Assembly: GCA_937766455.1 (NCBI GenBank)
Contig: CALLXD010000018.1
Coordinates: 1 to 64,000 of the forward strand
Direction: 5' to 3'
Length of the DNA stretch: 64,000 nucleotides
Source: Vicinamibacterales bacterium
GTDB taxonomy: Bacteria > Acidobacteriota > Vicinamibacteria > Vicinamibacterales > UBA8438
The notes beneath the pieces are model-generated. The model was not told where the DNA came from. It saw only the letters and a program-made list of their open reading frames with translations, and did no database searches. A program made the translations under genes and the position numbers. This document shows positions 1 through 10,413 of this stretch, in pieces; within the stretch, counting starts at the first letter, position 1; each line of letters opens with the position of its first letter.

Positions 1-921
1 CACGACCGCCGACACCCACCATGAAGGTCGATTCGTCGTTTGAAAGAAATGAACCAACATTTGGATGGATCAGCTCACCGTTGTTGGTGTTGCCCACCCA
101 GACTGGTTGCGCGTAGACCGCGACCCGGCTTGAAAGGGTTCTGGAGATAACCGCCCCGAAGGCTGGCGCGTACTCGTCCCGGAAGTTATTGGTTACCTCG
201 ATCGAGACGATCAAGTCCAGGCCGACCAGGTGGTCGCCCTGTCGCAGAACCTGCTGTTGTCCAAGGAACTGGATGGTCCGGGCGCTCGTGCGATAGGCCC
301 CTACTTGGGTTGACGAGGTCAGACCGTATCGATACTTGAAGCCAAAAAGGCCGACGAATAGAACCCGAAAAGATCCTCGGCGAGGTTGCCAAAGCTGCCG
401 TCCTCCAGTGGCCGAGTGAAGCGGTGGGTCAAACGGAACGCACCCTTGTGTTTCGGAAGGGCCCGGGTGGTGGACATCGTCACGACGGTGAAGTTGTCTT
501 CGACCGGAAGGTCGCCGAGGTCGGGAGCAGACTCGCCACTCGCCGGTCGAATCGTAATGGCGCCGCTCATTCTTTCGTGGTCGACACCGCAGTACACGGA
601 GCAGTAAAAAGGGTGCGTGCCCGGCTCTGACGCCACGAATTCAATGACGACCGGCTCGCCGCCTGCGGGAATCTGCTGCTGAATCCGCAGCGAGGGGATC
701 GAGATGCCATGGGCGACGTCGACCGAACGGACGATCAGTCGAACGCGCTCACCCTCCTGAACCTCGATGGCGTCGGGTGCGAAGCTGAACCGGCCGGCGG
801 CGATTTCGATCTCCGTGGCAGGCTGATCCGTCGACGCAGCGGTCGCTTGTTCCGCCGCACTATTCCCGGGAGACGCGATTGACATGAACGCAAGCACGCC
901 GACGATGAGATACAACCGCAC
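1..921 (-). CDS. CuA-type cupredoxin fused to DUF5777 beta-barrel protein (frameshifted, runs off window)
   Basis: A GTG start at 921 opens a signal peptide (residues 1-23), then a cupredoxin domain. It carries the full CuA ligand pattern of cytochrome c oxidase subunit II: a His in VDVAHGISI and C-x3-C-x3-H-x2-M in YCSVYCGVDHERM. From about residue 150 the protein matches the DUF5777 family of outer-membrane-barrel-like proteins (THRFTRPL, EDLFGF). The frame breaks near 341-343; one missing G there would join AFL to GFKYRYGL. The second frame then stays open to base 1 (QVGAYRTSA, LRQGDHLVGLDL, VSIEVTNNFRDEYAPA). A periplasmic copper or electron-transfer role at the outer membrane is inference. 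The C-terminus lies outside the window. Confidence 0.75.
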
Positions 922-1030
922 TTTGAGCCCTATTTCTGCCTGTCGTCGCGATGATGGCGGGACCTTCGCACGCTACGCTACTTACGTCGAGACGGTGAGC
1001 TTCGTTGCGCTCTGGAAATACGGGATTGTC

Positions 1031-1057
1031 CCGCTCGCTGTTGATCTTCGCGAGCGG
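1031..1057. terminator. Hairpin beyond the IS256 transposase gene
   Basis: CCGCTCGC at 1031-1038 pairs perfectly with GCGAGCGG at 1050-1057 across an 11-base loop. It lies 18 bases beyond the transposase stop codon. There is no clear T-run, so a terminator role is only plausible. Confidence 0.4.
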
Positions 1058-1074
1058 CGGCTTCTGCTGTGATT

Positions 1075-2202
1075 CTATGCGACCCGCTCGGTAGACGCCT
1101 CCTCCTTGGCTTCGAGCACATCGAGGGCTGCGACCAACTTCGGAATGTCGCGCCAGCCGTGGACCCGCCTGAACGTCTTCTCCGCTTCGACGATGGCCGC
1201 GCTGACCCAGCGTATGACCATCATGCCGTTGCGCCACCGCTTCACGTTGCGCGAGTAGGTCGCAATGGTGCTGTTGAAGTTCTCGATCGCGTTGGTGGTG
1301 CGGAGCTTCCGATACAACACGCCGGTGACACCGAGGCGTTGGAGCGTGAGGGTGTCGTCGAGCCCCTCGCGCACGGACGCCGCTGCGCCAGGATGGTCCG
1401 TCTCGAGCGACGTGGCCAGGCGCTTCAAGTGTCGGTGCGCCACCGCGACGTCTCCCGCGGTCCAGGCGTCCCGCAGCCTGGCCGTCACGTTCGCGTGCAA
1501 TCGCTCCGGGAGGTGGCCCAGAATGTTGCGCTGCTTGTGGAGCTGACACCGTTGGATCGCGGCCAGCGCCCCGAAGACCGTGCGGATGGCCGAGGTGAGG
1601 GCCTTCGCGCCGTCGATCACAAAAAGGCGCGCCCGGTCGGGATCCAATCCGCGATCCACGAGGTCGCGGAGCAGCGCCTTGACGACGCGGCTGTGCTCGG
1701 TGTGCCCTTCGCGCAGGCCCAGAATCTGCTTTTTGCCCTCGCCATCAATGCCCAGCGCGATTAACACCGTGTGGTCGCCCAGGATGATCCCGTCGATCAG
1801 CACGATCGGAAAGTGGCGGTCCCCGAGCGGCATCGTCAGCCAGGTGGTCAGCTGCGTGGTCGTCAGCGCGACATACCGGCGCGAGACGGCGCTCTTCGAC
1901 GTCGACCGCTCACTGACCTCGTCCGGTAGCGGGTCGAGGCTCCGGGCGTACTTTCGCGTCGAGATCCCGCAGGCCACGGCGTTCACCGTCTGCGCGTCCA
2001 GCGGGTCTTGGTCCGAGGCGAACGCGAAGCTGGGCAGCGTGAGCTCCTGCCCAGCCTGACTGCGGACGCGGGGGCGCGTCATCTGAATCCGGCGCCCCCT
2101 GAGCGTGACCTCGCTCGGCGCCGTGCCCGCGCGGCCCGCCCGTCGGTCGGGGTTGTGTTTTCCGCGCGGCCCGCACAACTCGGTGCGGTCCTGCTCCATC
2201 AT
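1075..2202 (-). pseudogene. IS256-family (Mutator-type) transposase, 5'-truncated
   Basis: Reads as an IS256/Mutator DDE transposase of 375 residues. The first catalytic Asp is in IVLIDGIIL, the second in LFVIDGAKAL, and the Glu in TTNAIENFN. The Cys/His-containing RCQLHKQRN and the C-terminal VKRWRNGMM helix are also present. Related transposases carry about 50 more residues before the segment that begins QVLDAMMEQDR. Here that segment is directly preceded by the end of an IS6-family element and an in-frame TAA, so the ATG at 2202 is only the first available codon. I infer the gene lost its 5' end to the IS6 element and is probably inactive. The terminal repeats of the IS256 element were not identified. 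Confidence 0.8.
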
Positions 2203-2223
2203 GGCGTCGAGGACCTGTTGGCC

Positions 2224-3035
2224 GGCTTTGTCAACTTAACAAAGGCGGTGCGAAGTTCGGCGTCGAGAAACGTACCCGTGCGTCTTTAGCTGGCAGACGT
2301 CGCTGTCTTCCACGCGAGGAAGGCCTGCGCTCGAAGCAGCCGGTAGTCAGCCGCGCGAAGCAGGTGGCGGCCGACCCGGAACAGATTCTGGACGACGCCG
2401 TGCACCGATGCGAAGCGCTGCAGATGCGCCGCCGACTTGAACCGACGCATCTGGCGCTCGCGTTGCCGCGTCGGCTGGTGTGAGGCCTCCGCGCGGTTGT
2501 TCTCGTACTGCCGGGTGCTGTGCACCACCGACGGCATCGCAGTGCGGTGCGCGGCGCCGTAGCTGCCGAGCTTGTCCGTGATCGAGCCGCCGGGGCGCCC
2601 GGCCTTGGCCTCTTCAACAGCTTCCGGAAGAACCGCGCCGGCGGCCCGACTGATTCCGCCGCGACTGTACAAGGATGTCGATCACGTCGCCGTCCTCGTC
2701 CACCGCCCGCCACAGGTACTGCCGCCGCCCCCGGGTCCTCACGAACACCTCGTCCAAGTGCCACGTGTCGCCCATGCGGCCCCTCCGGCGCCGCAACCGC
2801 CGCGCGTACTCGACCCCGAACGTCAGGCACCACGGCCGGATCGCCTCGTACGTCACCGTCATCACCGCGCTCCGCGAGCAGATCCTCGACGTCCCGGAAG
2901 CTCAGGCCGAAACGGAGGTACACCCACACCGCGTGGGCGAATGATCTCGGGCGGAAAGCGGTATCACGCGGTACGCGGACGGCTGCTGGCTCATCCGGCT
3001 CACTCTGTCACGCGGGGGCTCAACCTGACAGAACC
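2224..3035. mobile_element. IS6-family insertion sequence
   Basis: About 812 bp around one DDE transposase. The ends read inward as GGCTTTGTCAACTTAA (left, from 2224) and GGTTCTGTCAGGTTGA (right, from 3035 on the other strand), an imperfect inverted repeat matching at 11 of the first 17 positions. The flanking 8 bases do not match each other, so there is no target-site duplication. That fits an adjacent deletion of the kind IS6 replicative transposition makes. Exact ends are uncertain by a few bases. Confidence 0.6.
2286..2994 (-). pseudogene. IS6-family transposase, multiply frameshifted
   Basis: Family segments are present in order but in different frames: MSQQPSAYR (ATG 2994), RFPPEII, VYLRFGLSFRDVEDLLAERG, the DDE parts DTWHLDEVF and YLWRAVDEDGDVIDIL, then FFRKLLK, ITDKLGSYGAA, NNRAEASHQPTRQRER and RRFKSAAHLQRF, ending in TSAS. 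The total span of about 236 codons is the normal IS6 length. At least four frame changes are needed (near 2970, 2940, 2860 and 2650). No internal piece is missing, so these may be consensus errors rather than true decay. As written it cannot make a transposase. Confidence 0.75.
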
Positions 3036-3256
3036 GAGCAGAGACTTGGTAGTGCCCGAGCGATGTGCCGGGGGCGAGTGCCATGAGATGTGTGGCCGAT
3101 TATACCGAGCCGGGTGCGCGGGCGCCGGATGCCGCGCACAATTCAAGGAATCTGTCGCACATTCGTCGCACATCGACCAATCCGCGGGTCCATCTCTGGA
3201 CTAGCAAATCGGCGGCGAAAATATCCGTTAATGCCCGTCGTTACGGGCCTAAGTGT

Positions 3257-3344
3257 TGGTGCGGAAGGGGGGACTTGAACCCCCACGAGACTAAGTCTCA
3301 CAGGCTTCTGAGGCCTGCGCGTCTGCCAATTCCGCCACTTCCGC
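3257..3344 (-). tRNA. tRNA-Leu (CAG anticodon)
   Basis: Read on the minus strand the gene runs GCGGAAGTGG...CCCTTCCGC with a 7-bp acceptor stem. It has the D-arm (GGAATTGGCAGACGC), anticodon loop CTCAGAA flanked by CAGGC/GCCTG, a long class II variable arm (TGAGACTTAGTCTCG), and a T-arm with GGTTCAAGTCC. The discriminator A at 3260 is followed by a genome-encoded CCA (3259-3257). The anticodon CAG reads CUG. The gene is divergent from sppA. Confidence 0.95.
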
Positions 3345-3510
3345 AAGTGAGGGAGGGTTCGGCGGGTCAGCCGAACGCGCAAGTATACCCAACCAAGCTG
3401 GGGGGCGCCAGCGGTGACGTCGGCGCGAACCGCGCGGGGCCGGTCACGTATACTCAGGTGTAGCCGCGAGGCGGCCCGGACACGGCCATGGGGTGGCGAG
3501 TGTCGTGTCG

Positions 3511-3557
3511 CTAAAGGTCCACTGCATAGTGGTTTAGGTGCCGACGGGGTCGGCACA
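3511..3557 (+). promoter_or_regulatory. Two consecutive hairpins in the sppA leader
   Basis: First hairpin: CTAAA and CCACT (3511-3523) pair with AGTGG and TTTAG (3528-3537) around loop GCAT, with a 3-base bulge. Second hairpin: GTGCCGAC (3538-3545) pairs perfectly with GTCGGCAC (3549-3556) around GGG. The second ends two bases before the GAGGAGG ribosome-binding site (3559-3565) of the GTG start at 3572. Their placement suggests control of translation or mRNA stability, but no known riboswitch pattern was recognised. Confidence 0.5.
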
Positions 3558-3571
3558 CGAGGAGGCGCGCC

Positions 3572-5311
3572 GTGCGAACTAGTCGCGGGGGCAGATTCAT
3601 CGTCGTGTTCTTGCTGTTGGCGGTGGTCACGTCGATGACCGGTCTGGCCGTGATGTATTTCATGGTGTCCCGGGCGCCGACGGTATCGCCCAATTCCGTG
3701 CTCTCGCTGCGGTTGCCTGGGGGGCTCTCGGAGCGGCAGGCAAATCCGTTCCTGACCTCATTCTCAGGCGACGCGCCGACCATTCGGTCGGTCGTCGATA
3801 GCCTGCGCAAGGCGAAGGTCGATTCCCGTATTCGCGGTGTGATTTTGTTGCCGTCGGGGCCGCAGCCGCTGTGGGGGAAGGCGCAGGAGATACGCGACGC
3901 GGTGCTGGACTACCGGGAGTCCGGAAAGCCGATCGTGGCGTTCCTCGAGTTCGGCGGGACGCAGGAGTACTACGTGGCCTCGGCTGCGAACAAAGTGTTT
4001 CTGATGCCGGGAAGCCCGTTGGACCTGGTAGGCGTGGCGAGTTACGAGATGTTCTTCCGCGGCGCGCTCGACAAGGTCGGGGCGCATGCCGACATGCTCA
4101 ATTCGGGGGACTTCAAGACGGCGGCGAACGTCTACACGGAAACCACGATGACACCGGCGCATCGCGAGATGGCGGAGTCGCTCAACCGTGACCTCTATGA
4201 GCAGATCATCGAGGGCATCGCCGACGGGCGGGGCAAGACGAAGGACGAGGTCCGGGGTCTGATCGATGACGGGCCGTTCTTGCCGGCCGATGCGCTGGCG
4301 TCTGGTTTGGTGGACGCGTTGGTCTATGCAGACGAGGTGAAGCAGCAGGCGCCGTTTGACGAAGTGAACTGGCGGGTCATCACCGATCGTGACTATCGAC
4401 AGATCGGACTCGAGTCGGTTGGCCTCAATCGCGGCCGGGGTATTGCCCTGATCTACGCCGTCGGCACGATCAACTCAGGCAGCGGCGGGGTGGGCCTGAC
4501 GGGGGGCGAGGTACTCGGGTCTGACACGTTGGTGGCGGCGATACGGGCCGCACGGGCCAACGACGCGGTGCGGGCGATCGTGCTACGTATCGACAGCCCG
4601 GGCGGTTCGGCCGTGGCGTCTGATGCGATCTGGCGCGAGGTCATGCTGACGAAGAAAGAGAAGCCGGTGATCGCGTCCATGTCCGACCTCGGGGCGTCTG
4701 GCGGGTACTACATTGCGATGGGCGCTGACGCGATTGTGGCGCAGCCGGCGACCTTGACCGGGTCGATCGGGGTGGTGGCGGGGAAGGTTACGACCGGGGG
4801 CGTCTACGAGAAGCTCGGGATCAACATCGAGCCGGTGAGCCAGGGCCGGTTCGCCGAGATTTACTCGCCGGTCCGTCCGTTCTCGGATGTCGAGCGGGCC
4901 AAGATGCAGGAACACATCGACGCCATCTACGAACAGTTTCTCGTGAAGGCGGCTGAGGGACGCGGGACCACCCGCGATGCGATTCACGAGTTGGCGCAAG
5001 GGCGGGTTTGGACCGGACGACAAGCGCACGAGCGTGGTCTGGTTGACGAGCTTGGGGGCTTGCCCCGCGCCATCGCCTTGGCGAAGGAACACGTCGGTAT
5101 TGACGCGGAGGAGGAGGTCCAGCTGATCGTCTATCCGCGTCCGAAGAGCCTCTTCGAACTGTTGAACGAGGGGTTCACGGTGACGCAGGCGGCCGCCCGG
5201 TTGGGGTGGCTGCCGGTCTCGCCGCAGGCGTTAGAGGCCGTCGCTGCGCCGCTGCGCATGTTCCGAAGCGGCGAGCCCCTCGCCCTGATGCCCAGCGTGT
5301 TCGTGTTCTAG
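3572..5311 (+). CDS. sppA: Signal peptide peptidase SppA, 67K type
   Basis: A 579-residue membrane-anchored serine protease that degrades cleaved signal peptides. An N-terminal membrane segment spans residues 10-32. Two tandem ClpP-like domains follow, as in the long (E. coli-like) SppA. The catalytic Lys lies in the first domain (K182 in SGDFKTAANVY). The nucleophile Ser lies in the second (S376 in LGASGGYYI), preceded by the conserved LRIDSPGGS. The start is GTG at 3572 with GAGGAGG 7-13 bases upstream. The gene is intact and converges on the foldase gene, with only 13 bases between the two stop codons. Confidence 0.93.
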   Translation: MRTSRGGRFIVVFLLLAVVTSMTGLAVMYFMVSRAPTVSPNSVLSLRLPGGLSERQANPFLTSFSGDAPTIRSVVDSLRKAKVDSRIRGVILLPSGPQPLWGKAQEIRDAVLDYRESGKPIVAFLEFGGTQEYYVASAANKVFLMPGSPLDLVGVASYEMFFRGALDKVGAHADMLNSGDFKTAANVYTETTMTPAHREMAESLNRDLYEQIIEGIADGRGKTKDEVRGLIDDGPFLPADALASGLVDALVYADEVKQQAPFDEVNWRVITDRDYRQIGLESVGLNRGRGIALIYAVGTINSGSGGVGLTGGEVLGSDTLVAAIRAARANDAVRAIVLRIDSPGGSAVASDAIWREVMLTKKEKPVIASMSDLGASGGYYIAMGADAIVAQPATLTGSIGVVAGKVTTGGVYEKLGINIEPVSQGRFAEIYSPVRPFSDVERAKMQEHIDAIYEQFLVKAAEGRGTTRDAIHELAQGRVWTGRQAHERGLVDELGGLPRAIALAKEHVGIDAEEEVQLIVYPRPKSLFELLNEGFTVTQAAARLGWLPVSPQALEAVAAPLRMFRSGEPLALMPSVFVF

Positions 5312-5324
5312 ACCCACCTAGTCG

Positions 5325-7253
5325 CTAGACGATCGCCTGCGCAAACGCGGCCATGTCGATATCGATGATCAGCTTGGTCTTCGCCTTCTCCATGTAGGCG
5401 GAGAAGAACTGATTCTGCCGCTCGGCCGTGAGCTGCGAGCGGAGGGTCTCGCGCGCCACGGCGAAGTCGGCGTCGGAGGCCTCCTGGCGTTCCAGCACGC
5501 GCAGGACCACAGCCGTGTTGCCGGTGAGAATGGGCGCGCTCGTCTCGCCGACCGGAAGCGCGAAGGCGCCGGCCTCGACGGCCGGACTGAGTCCGATACC
5601 CGGAATCGCAGTGCCGCGCGCGAGTAGCTCGCTGGTATTCACGTCAAGCCCGGCCTCCTGCGCAGCCGCGTCGAACTCGGCATCCGGCGTGGGCGTCAGC
5701 AACGCGACAATCTCGGCGGCCCGTGCTTGCGCCGCCTGGTACGCCTTGCGGCGAATTACGTCGTCGCGCAGTCGCGTCTCGATTTCTTCGAGCGGTGGCA
5801 CATACGGATCCTGAATACCGGTGACCGTGACGAACGCGGGGCCAGTCGGCGTCTGAATGGGGCCATCGACCTCGCCCTCGGCGAGTTGAAACGCGCGCGC
5901 CGTGACTTCCGACGAGAAGCCGAGCCCGAGAATCGGCTCACCGGGTGCCGCGAATGCGCTCTCCTGCGCTTCGAGACCACGTCGCGATGCGGCGGTGTCC
6001 ATGTCAGCCGCGGTCGTGATCTCCAACGCCATGGCGTCGGCCAGGGCAGTCGCGCGGGAGTCCGCACTTTCCTGCTTCAGGAGATCCACGATGCTCGCGC
6101 GGACGCTGTCCAGGGTCTGCGACACGCCACCCGTTTTCTCGGTCGCCGTGATGATGTGGATGCCGACCAGGCTGGTCACGGGATCGCTGATCTCGCCCTG
6201 GTCGAGCGCGAAAGCGGCGCCTTCGAATTCGGGGGTGAACTGACCCGGGGCGATTTCCCCCAGGTCACCGCCGACAAGCTTGGTGGCCTCGTCGTCGGAG
6301 TGCTCGGCGGCGAGCGCGGCGAAGTCGGCCCCTCCGCGGGCCTCAGCCACAATCGCTTCCGCTCGCGCCTGCACCGCGGCGACGTCTTGGCCGCCGGTGC
6401 GCAGCAGAATCTGGCTGGCGCGAAGGGTCGTGGGCTCGGTATAGCGATCGAGGTTGTTGTCGTAGTACGCCTGGACGTCGGCGTCGATTGGTGCGAACGC
6501 GGCCTTGAGGGCGGGCACGTCAATCAGCACGAATCGCAGCCGTCGCTTTTGCGGGACGAGATAGTCCTCGGCATCTTGCGCGTAGAGGGCGGCGACGTCC
6601 TCGTCCGTGGCCTCGATACCCTCGCGGAAGTCGTCGGCCCGGAAGGCAATGGTGCTCACACGGATCTGTTCGTTTCGGTTGGTGTATTCCTGCTGCAGGT
6701 CGTCGTCGCTGATGGTGATCCAGTCAGTGACGGCCGCTTGCAGACGCTCGAGTGTCAGCGCCCGTCGTACGTTCTCCTCGAACTGCGCCGGCGAGCTGGG
6801 GGGCTGCTGGACGCGGAGCAATTGCGAGTACGCCGCTTCGCCCACGAACTGTCCGTTCTGCTGGAATGCCGGCAACGACACGATGCGTTCGCGCACTTCA
6901 GCGTCGGTCACATCGAAGCCCAGGCGCTCCGCCTCCGCATAGGCTGCGTATTCGTCCACCATCTGTTGTAGCAACTGGCGGTCGATACCCATCGACTGCA
7001 AGATCTCTGACGTGATCTCGCCGCCCGATTGCGCCTGATAGCTCTGGAGCTGCTGCAGATAGATGTTTCGGAACTCGCCGACCGTAATCTCTTCGTCGCC
7101 CACGCGCGCAAGCACGTCGGTCATAGCCCCGGTCACTTCTGGTGCTTGCTGCACGAAGGACGGAACATACAGAAACACGAAGGCGAGACAGACCAGCGCC
7201 AGGCTCCACTTTAGCCAGCCTTTATGCTGACGCATGCGATCGAGCATCGTCAT
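5325..7253 (-). CDS. PpiD/SurA-like periplasmic peptidyl-prolyl isomerase
   Basis: A membrane-anchored foldase of about 642 residues. After MTMLDRMRQHKGWLKW there is one membrane segment (SLALVCLAFVFLYVP, about residues 16-32), a SurA N-like chaperone region (VGDEEITVGEFRNIY onwards), and a parvulin rotamase domain at about 255-360 (TTLRASQILLRT, GGDLGEIAPGQF, GIHIITATE). A second rotamase-like half may follow, as in PpiD. The frame opens further upstream, but CAGGAG lies about 10 bases before ATG 7253, which decides the start; ATG 7247 is the alternative. The likely role is folding of proteins leaving the Sec translocon. Confidence 0.85.
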   Translation of the reverse strand: MTMLDRMRQHKGWLKWSLALVCLAFVFLYVPSFVQQAPEVTGAMTDVLARVGDEEITVGEFRNIYLQQLQSYQAQSGGEITSEILQSMGIDRQLLQQMVDEYAAYAEAERLGFDVTDAEVRERIVSLPAFQQNGQFVGEAAYSQLLRVQQPPSSPAQFEENVRRALTLERLQAAVTDWITISDDDLQQEYTNRNEQIRVSTIAFRADDFREGIEATDEDVAALYAQDAEDYLVPQKRRLRFVLIDVPALKAAFAPIDADVQAYYDNNLDRYTEPTTLRASQILLRTGGQDVAAVQARAEAIVAEARGGADFAALAAEHSDDEATKLVGGDLGEIAPGQFTPEFEGAAFALDQGEISDPVTSLVGIHIITATEKTGGVSQTLDSVRASIVDLLKQESADSRATALADAMALEITTAADMDTAASRRGLEAQESAFAAPGEPILGLGFSSEVTARAFQLAEGEVDGPIQTPTGPAFVTVTGIQDPYVPPLEEIETRLRDDVIRRKAYQAAQARAAEIVALLTPTPDAEFDAAAQEAGLDVNTSELLARGTAIPGIGLSPAVEAGAFALPVGETSAPILTGNTAVVLRVLERQEASDADFAVARETLRSQLTAERQNQFFSAYMEKAKTKLIIDIDMAAFAQAIV

Positions 7254-7888
7254 CGTTCGTCGACTCCTGTGAGCGGCGCGGTCTTCTCCCGGCTGCGCTC
7301 GTCCGGCGGCATCCCATCGGGACGACGCGCCATGCATTTATTCCAACTGGGCAACACCGCAATCGCGGTGCCGGACCCGACGCCGCAACCCCTCGTTCAT
7401 GCCGGGTATCTGGCTCGGGCCGCACGTGATGGGCGGCTCAACACTCGATTTTACGTCAGGCTGCGACCTTGCGGCAACCTACTGGGGCATCGGCCGGCTG
7501 AGAACTGGTCAACGTCTTGGTCGAATACCGGCGAATTCGGTCCCCTGGACGGTCAAGCGGAGGCGGTTGGCGGGTCGATGGCTCGCTGACCGGGTCTGGC
7601 GGTCCCGGATGCCAGTCTGAGTGCACTACTTTGGTGCGTCCTGGCACACTAAATATGTTATATTTGCAGACAGTGAAGGACTTAGGGGAACTGACAGAAC
7701 AAAATTATAAGTGATCCCGTTCGCGATTGCGGTGAAGCACCCAAGACGAGAACACGCCCGCTCCGTCACGCGCCATTTCGGAGAGAATCGGGCCGTACTA
7801 GAACTCGCTTGCGCGGGGGCTCGCCTCAGCCGCTACGGGATGCATCGGTGGGGCCAACCCGCCGCGGTTGCAAACGGGGCGACTTAGC
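7254..7888. other. Divergent intergenic region, no gene seen
   Basis: This stretch of 635 bases lies between the divergent foldase and GGDEF genes. Short open frames occur but show no family resemblance, and they overlap on both strands. An AT-richer patch at 7650-7712 stands out from the GC-rich surroundings; on the minus strand it holds TATAAT (complement at 7704-7709), a possible -10 box with no clear -35. No RNA gene was recognised. Confidence 0.4.
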
Positions 7889-9335
7889 ATGCCGGTACGG
7901 GGGCACAGCAGGACCGCGCAACGACGGCACAACACGCCCCCCGCAGCCCTGACGCTCGCCGTTTTTCATCATCCCACCTCGGACGTTCAGACCCATATCG
8001 CCTCGCTGCAACGACTGAAGCGCTACCGGGTAGTGTGCCGCTCGCAGGAGGAGGCGTCCGCCGCACTGACGGCGAGCGACCTCGGACCGGTTGGTGCGGT
8101 GTTCTGGGAGCTGTCACCGGGACGACGGCCGAACTGGCTCCGCCTGCGGTCCATCGCCGGCGAGAGGCCGGTCGCGTCCTATTCGGCCGATTGCGCTGTG
8201 GCTGTCGCTGAACGCTCACGTGACCTCGGGTTTGCGACCCATTTGACAACCCCGTTGGACGCGATTGATGTGGCCCATCACATTGCGCTGGCCGTTCCCG
8301 GAGACCTGGCCACTCGGTGGCGGCGCACCCAGGTGCCGCTGGCTCGCTTTCTGGATCGGGTCCCGATGTTTACGCAGGTCGCCCGTCACGTGGCGGCGTC
8401 GTTCGAGCCGTTGCCAGTAGCCGAAGCGCTGGTGGGGCGCGCGGCGGCGTGGCTGCCCGCCGCGCACTGGGCGGTCGTGGGCTCGGACGAGACCGGATCG
8501 CCCGCATTGCTAGCCACTTCGCGACTACCGATCGAACTGGAAGCGGCGGTGTGCGCCCTGGGGGCGCAGGTGATGCGTTCGGAGCAGGGCACCGGGTCGC
8601 GCGACCTGAGCCAGGACCGGCGCGGTAGCACCGCCGCGGGGGTGGCCGCCCTCGCGTTCCCGCTGTCGTGTCGCGGTCGCACCATCGGCGCGCTGGTCGG
8701 CACAGACATGACCACGTCGGCACGTGTTCCGGTGTTGTCTGCGCGGGTCAGGGAGGCGATGCACAGGCTCTTGGAGCCTGCCGCACTCGCACTCGACAAC
8801 GCGATTCGGATGGAGCGGGCACAGGCGCTGACCGGCACCGACGACCTTACGCAACTCTTCAACTCGCGCTACCTGGGTGAGGTGCTGCGCCGGGAGGGCA
8901 AGCGGGCGGTTCGGTCACGGCAGCCGTTGTCGTTGCTGTTTATTGACCTCGACGGCTTCAAAGAAATTAACGACACGCGCGGGCATCTCTACGGCAGTCG
9001 CGCCTTGGTTGAGGCCGGCGCGGTTATTCGGGCCTGCGCACGCGAGACGCGATGTGGTCGCGCGGTTTGGCGGCGACGAGTTCGCGGTCGTGCTGCCGGA
9101 GACGGGCGCCGACGGCGCCATGGTGGTGGCCGAGCGCGTCCGTGAGCGCATCGCAGAGCACGACTTTCTCGCGAGAGAGGGATTGAATTGCCGGCTGACC
9201 GCGTCAGCCGGCGTGGCGACGTTGCCTGACTTGGTGCCCACCGTCGACGGCCTGCTGCAGGCGGCCGATGACGCGATGTATCGGGTGAAGGCACATGGGA
9301 AAGATGGCATCCGACTCGCGAAGGCAGTGGCGTAG
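7889..9335 (+). CDS. GGDEF-domain diguanylate cyclase (one frameshift)
   Basis: An N-terminal regulatory half of about 300 residues (a receiver-like start, then a GAF-like segment around PVAEALVGRAAAWLP and ALVGTDMTTSA) is followed by a GGDEF domain: GTDDLTQLFNSRYLGEVL, LLFIDLDGFKEINDTRGH, RFGGDEFAVVLPE, ADDAMYRVKAHGKDG. The metal-binding and GGDEF residues are intact, so c-di-GMP synthesis is expected. The I-site position just before GGDEF reads DVVA, with no RxxD evident. A one-base change near 9045-9052 splits the frame in the middle of the domain; the second frame continues perfectly, so this is likely a consensus error. The ATG at 7889 is chosen over TTG 7868. Confidence 0.82.
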
Positions 9336-9354
9336 GCCACGCCGAGCGAGTTGA

Positions 9355-10412
<1,058 letters not shown>

Positions 10413-10413
10413 A

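Noticed and set aside
5727-6971. 414-codon plus-strand open frame opposite the PpiD-like gene
   Set aside because: Shadow of a real gene in GC-rich DNA. The composition is Arg/Gly/Val-rich and the minus strand encodes a clear foldase.
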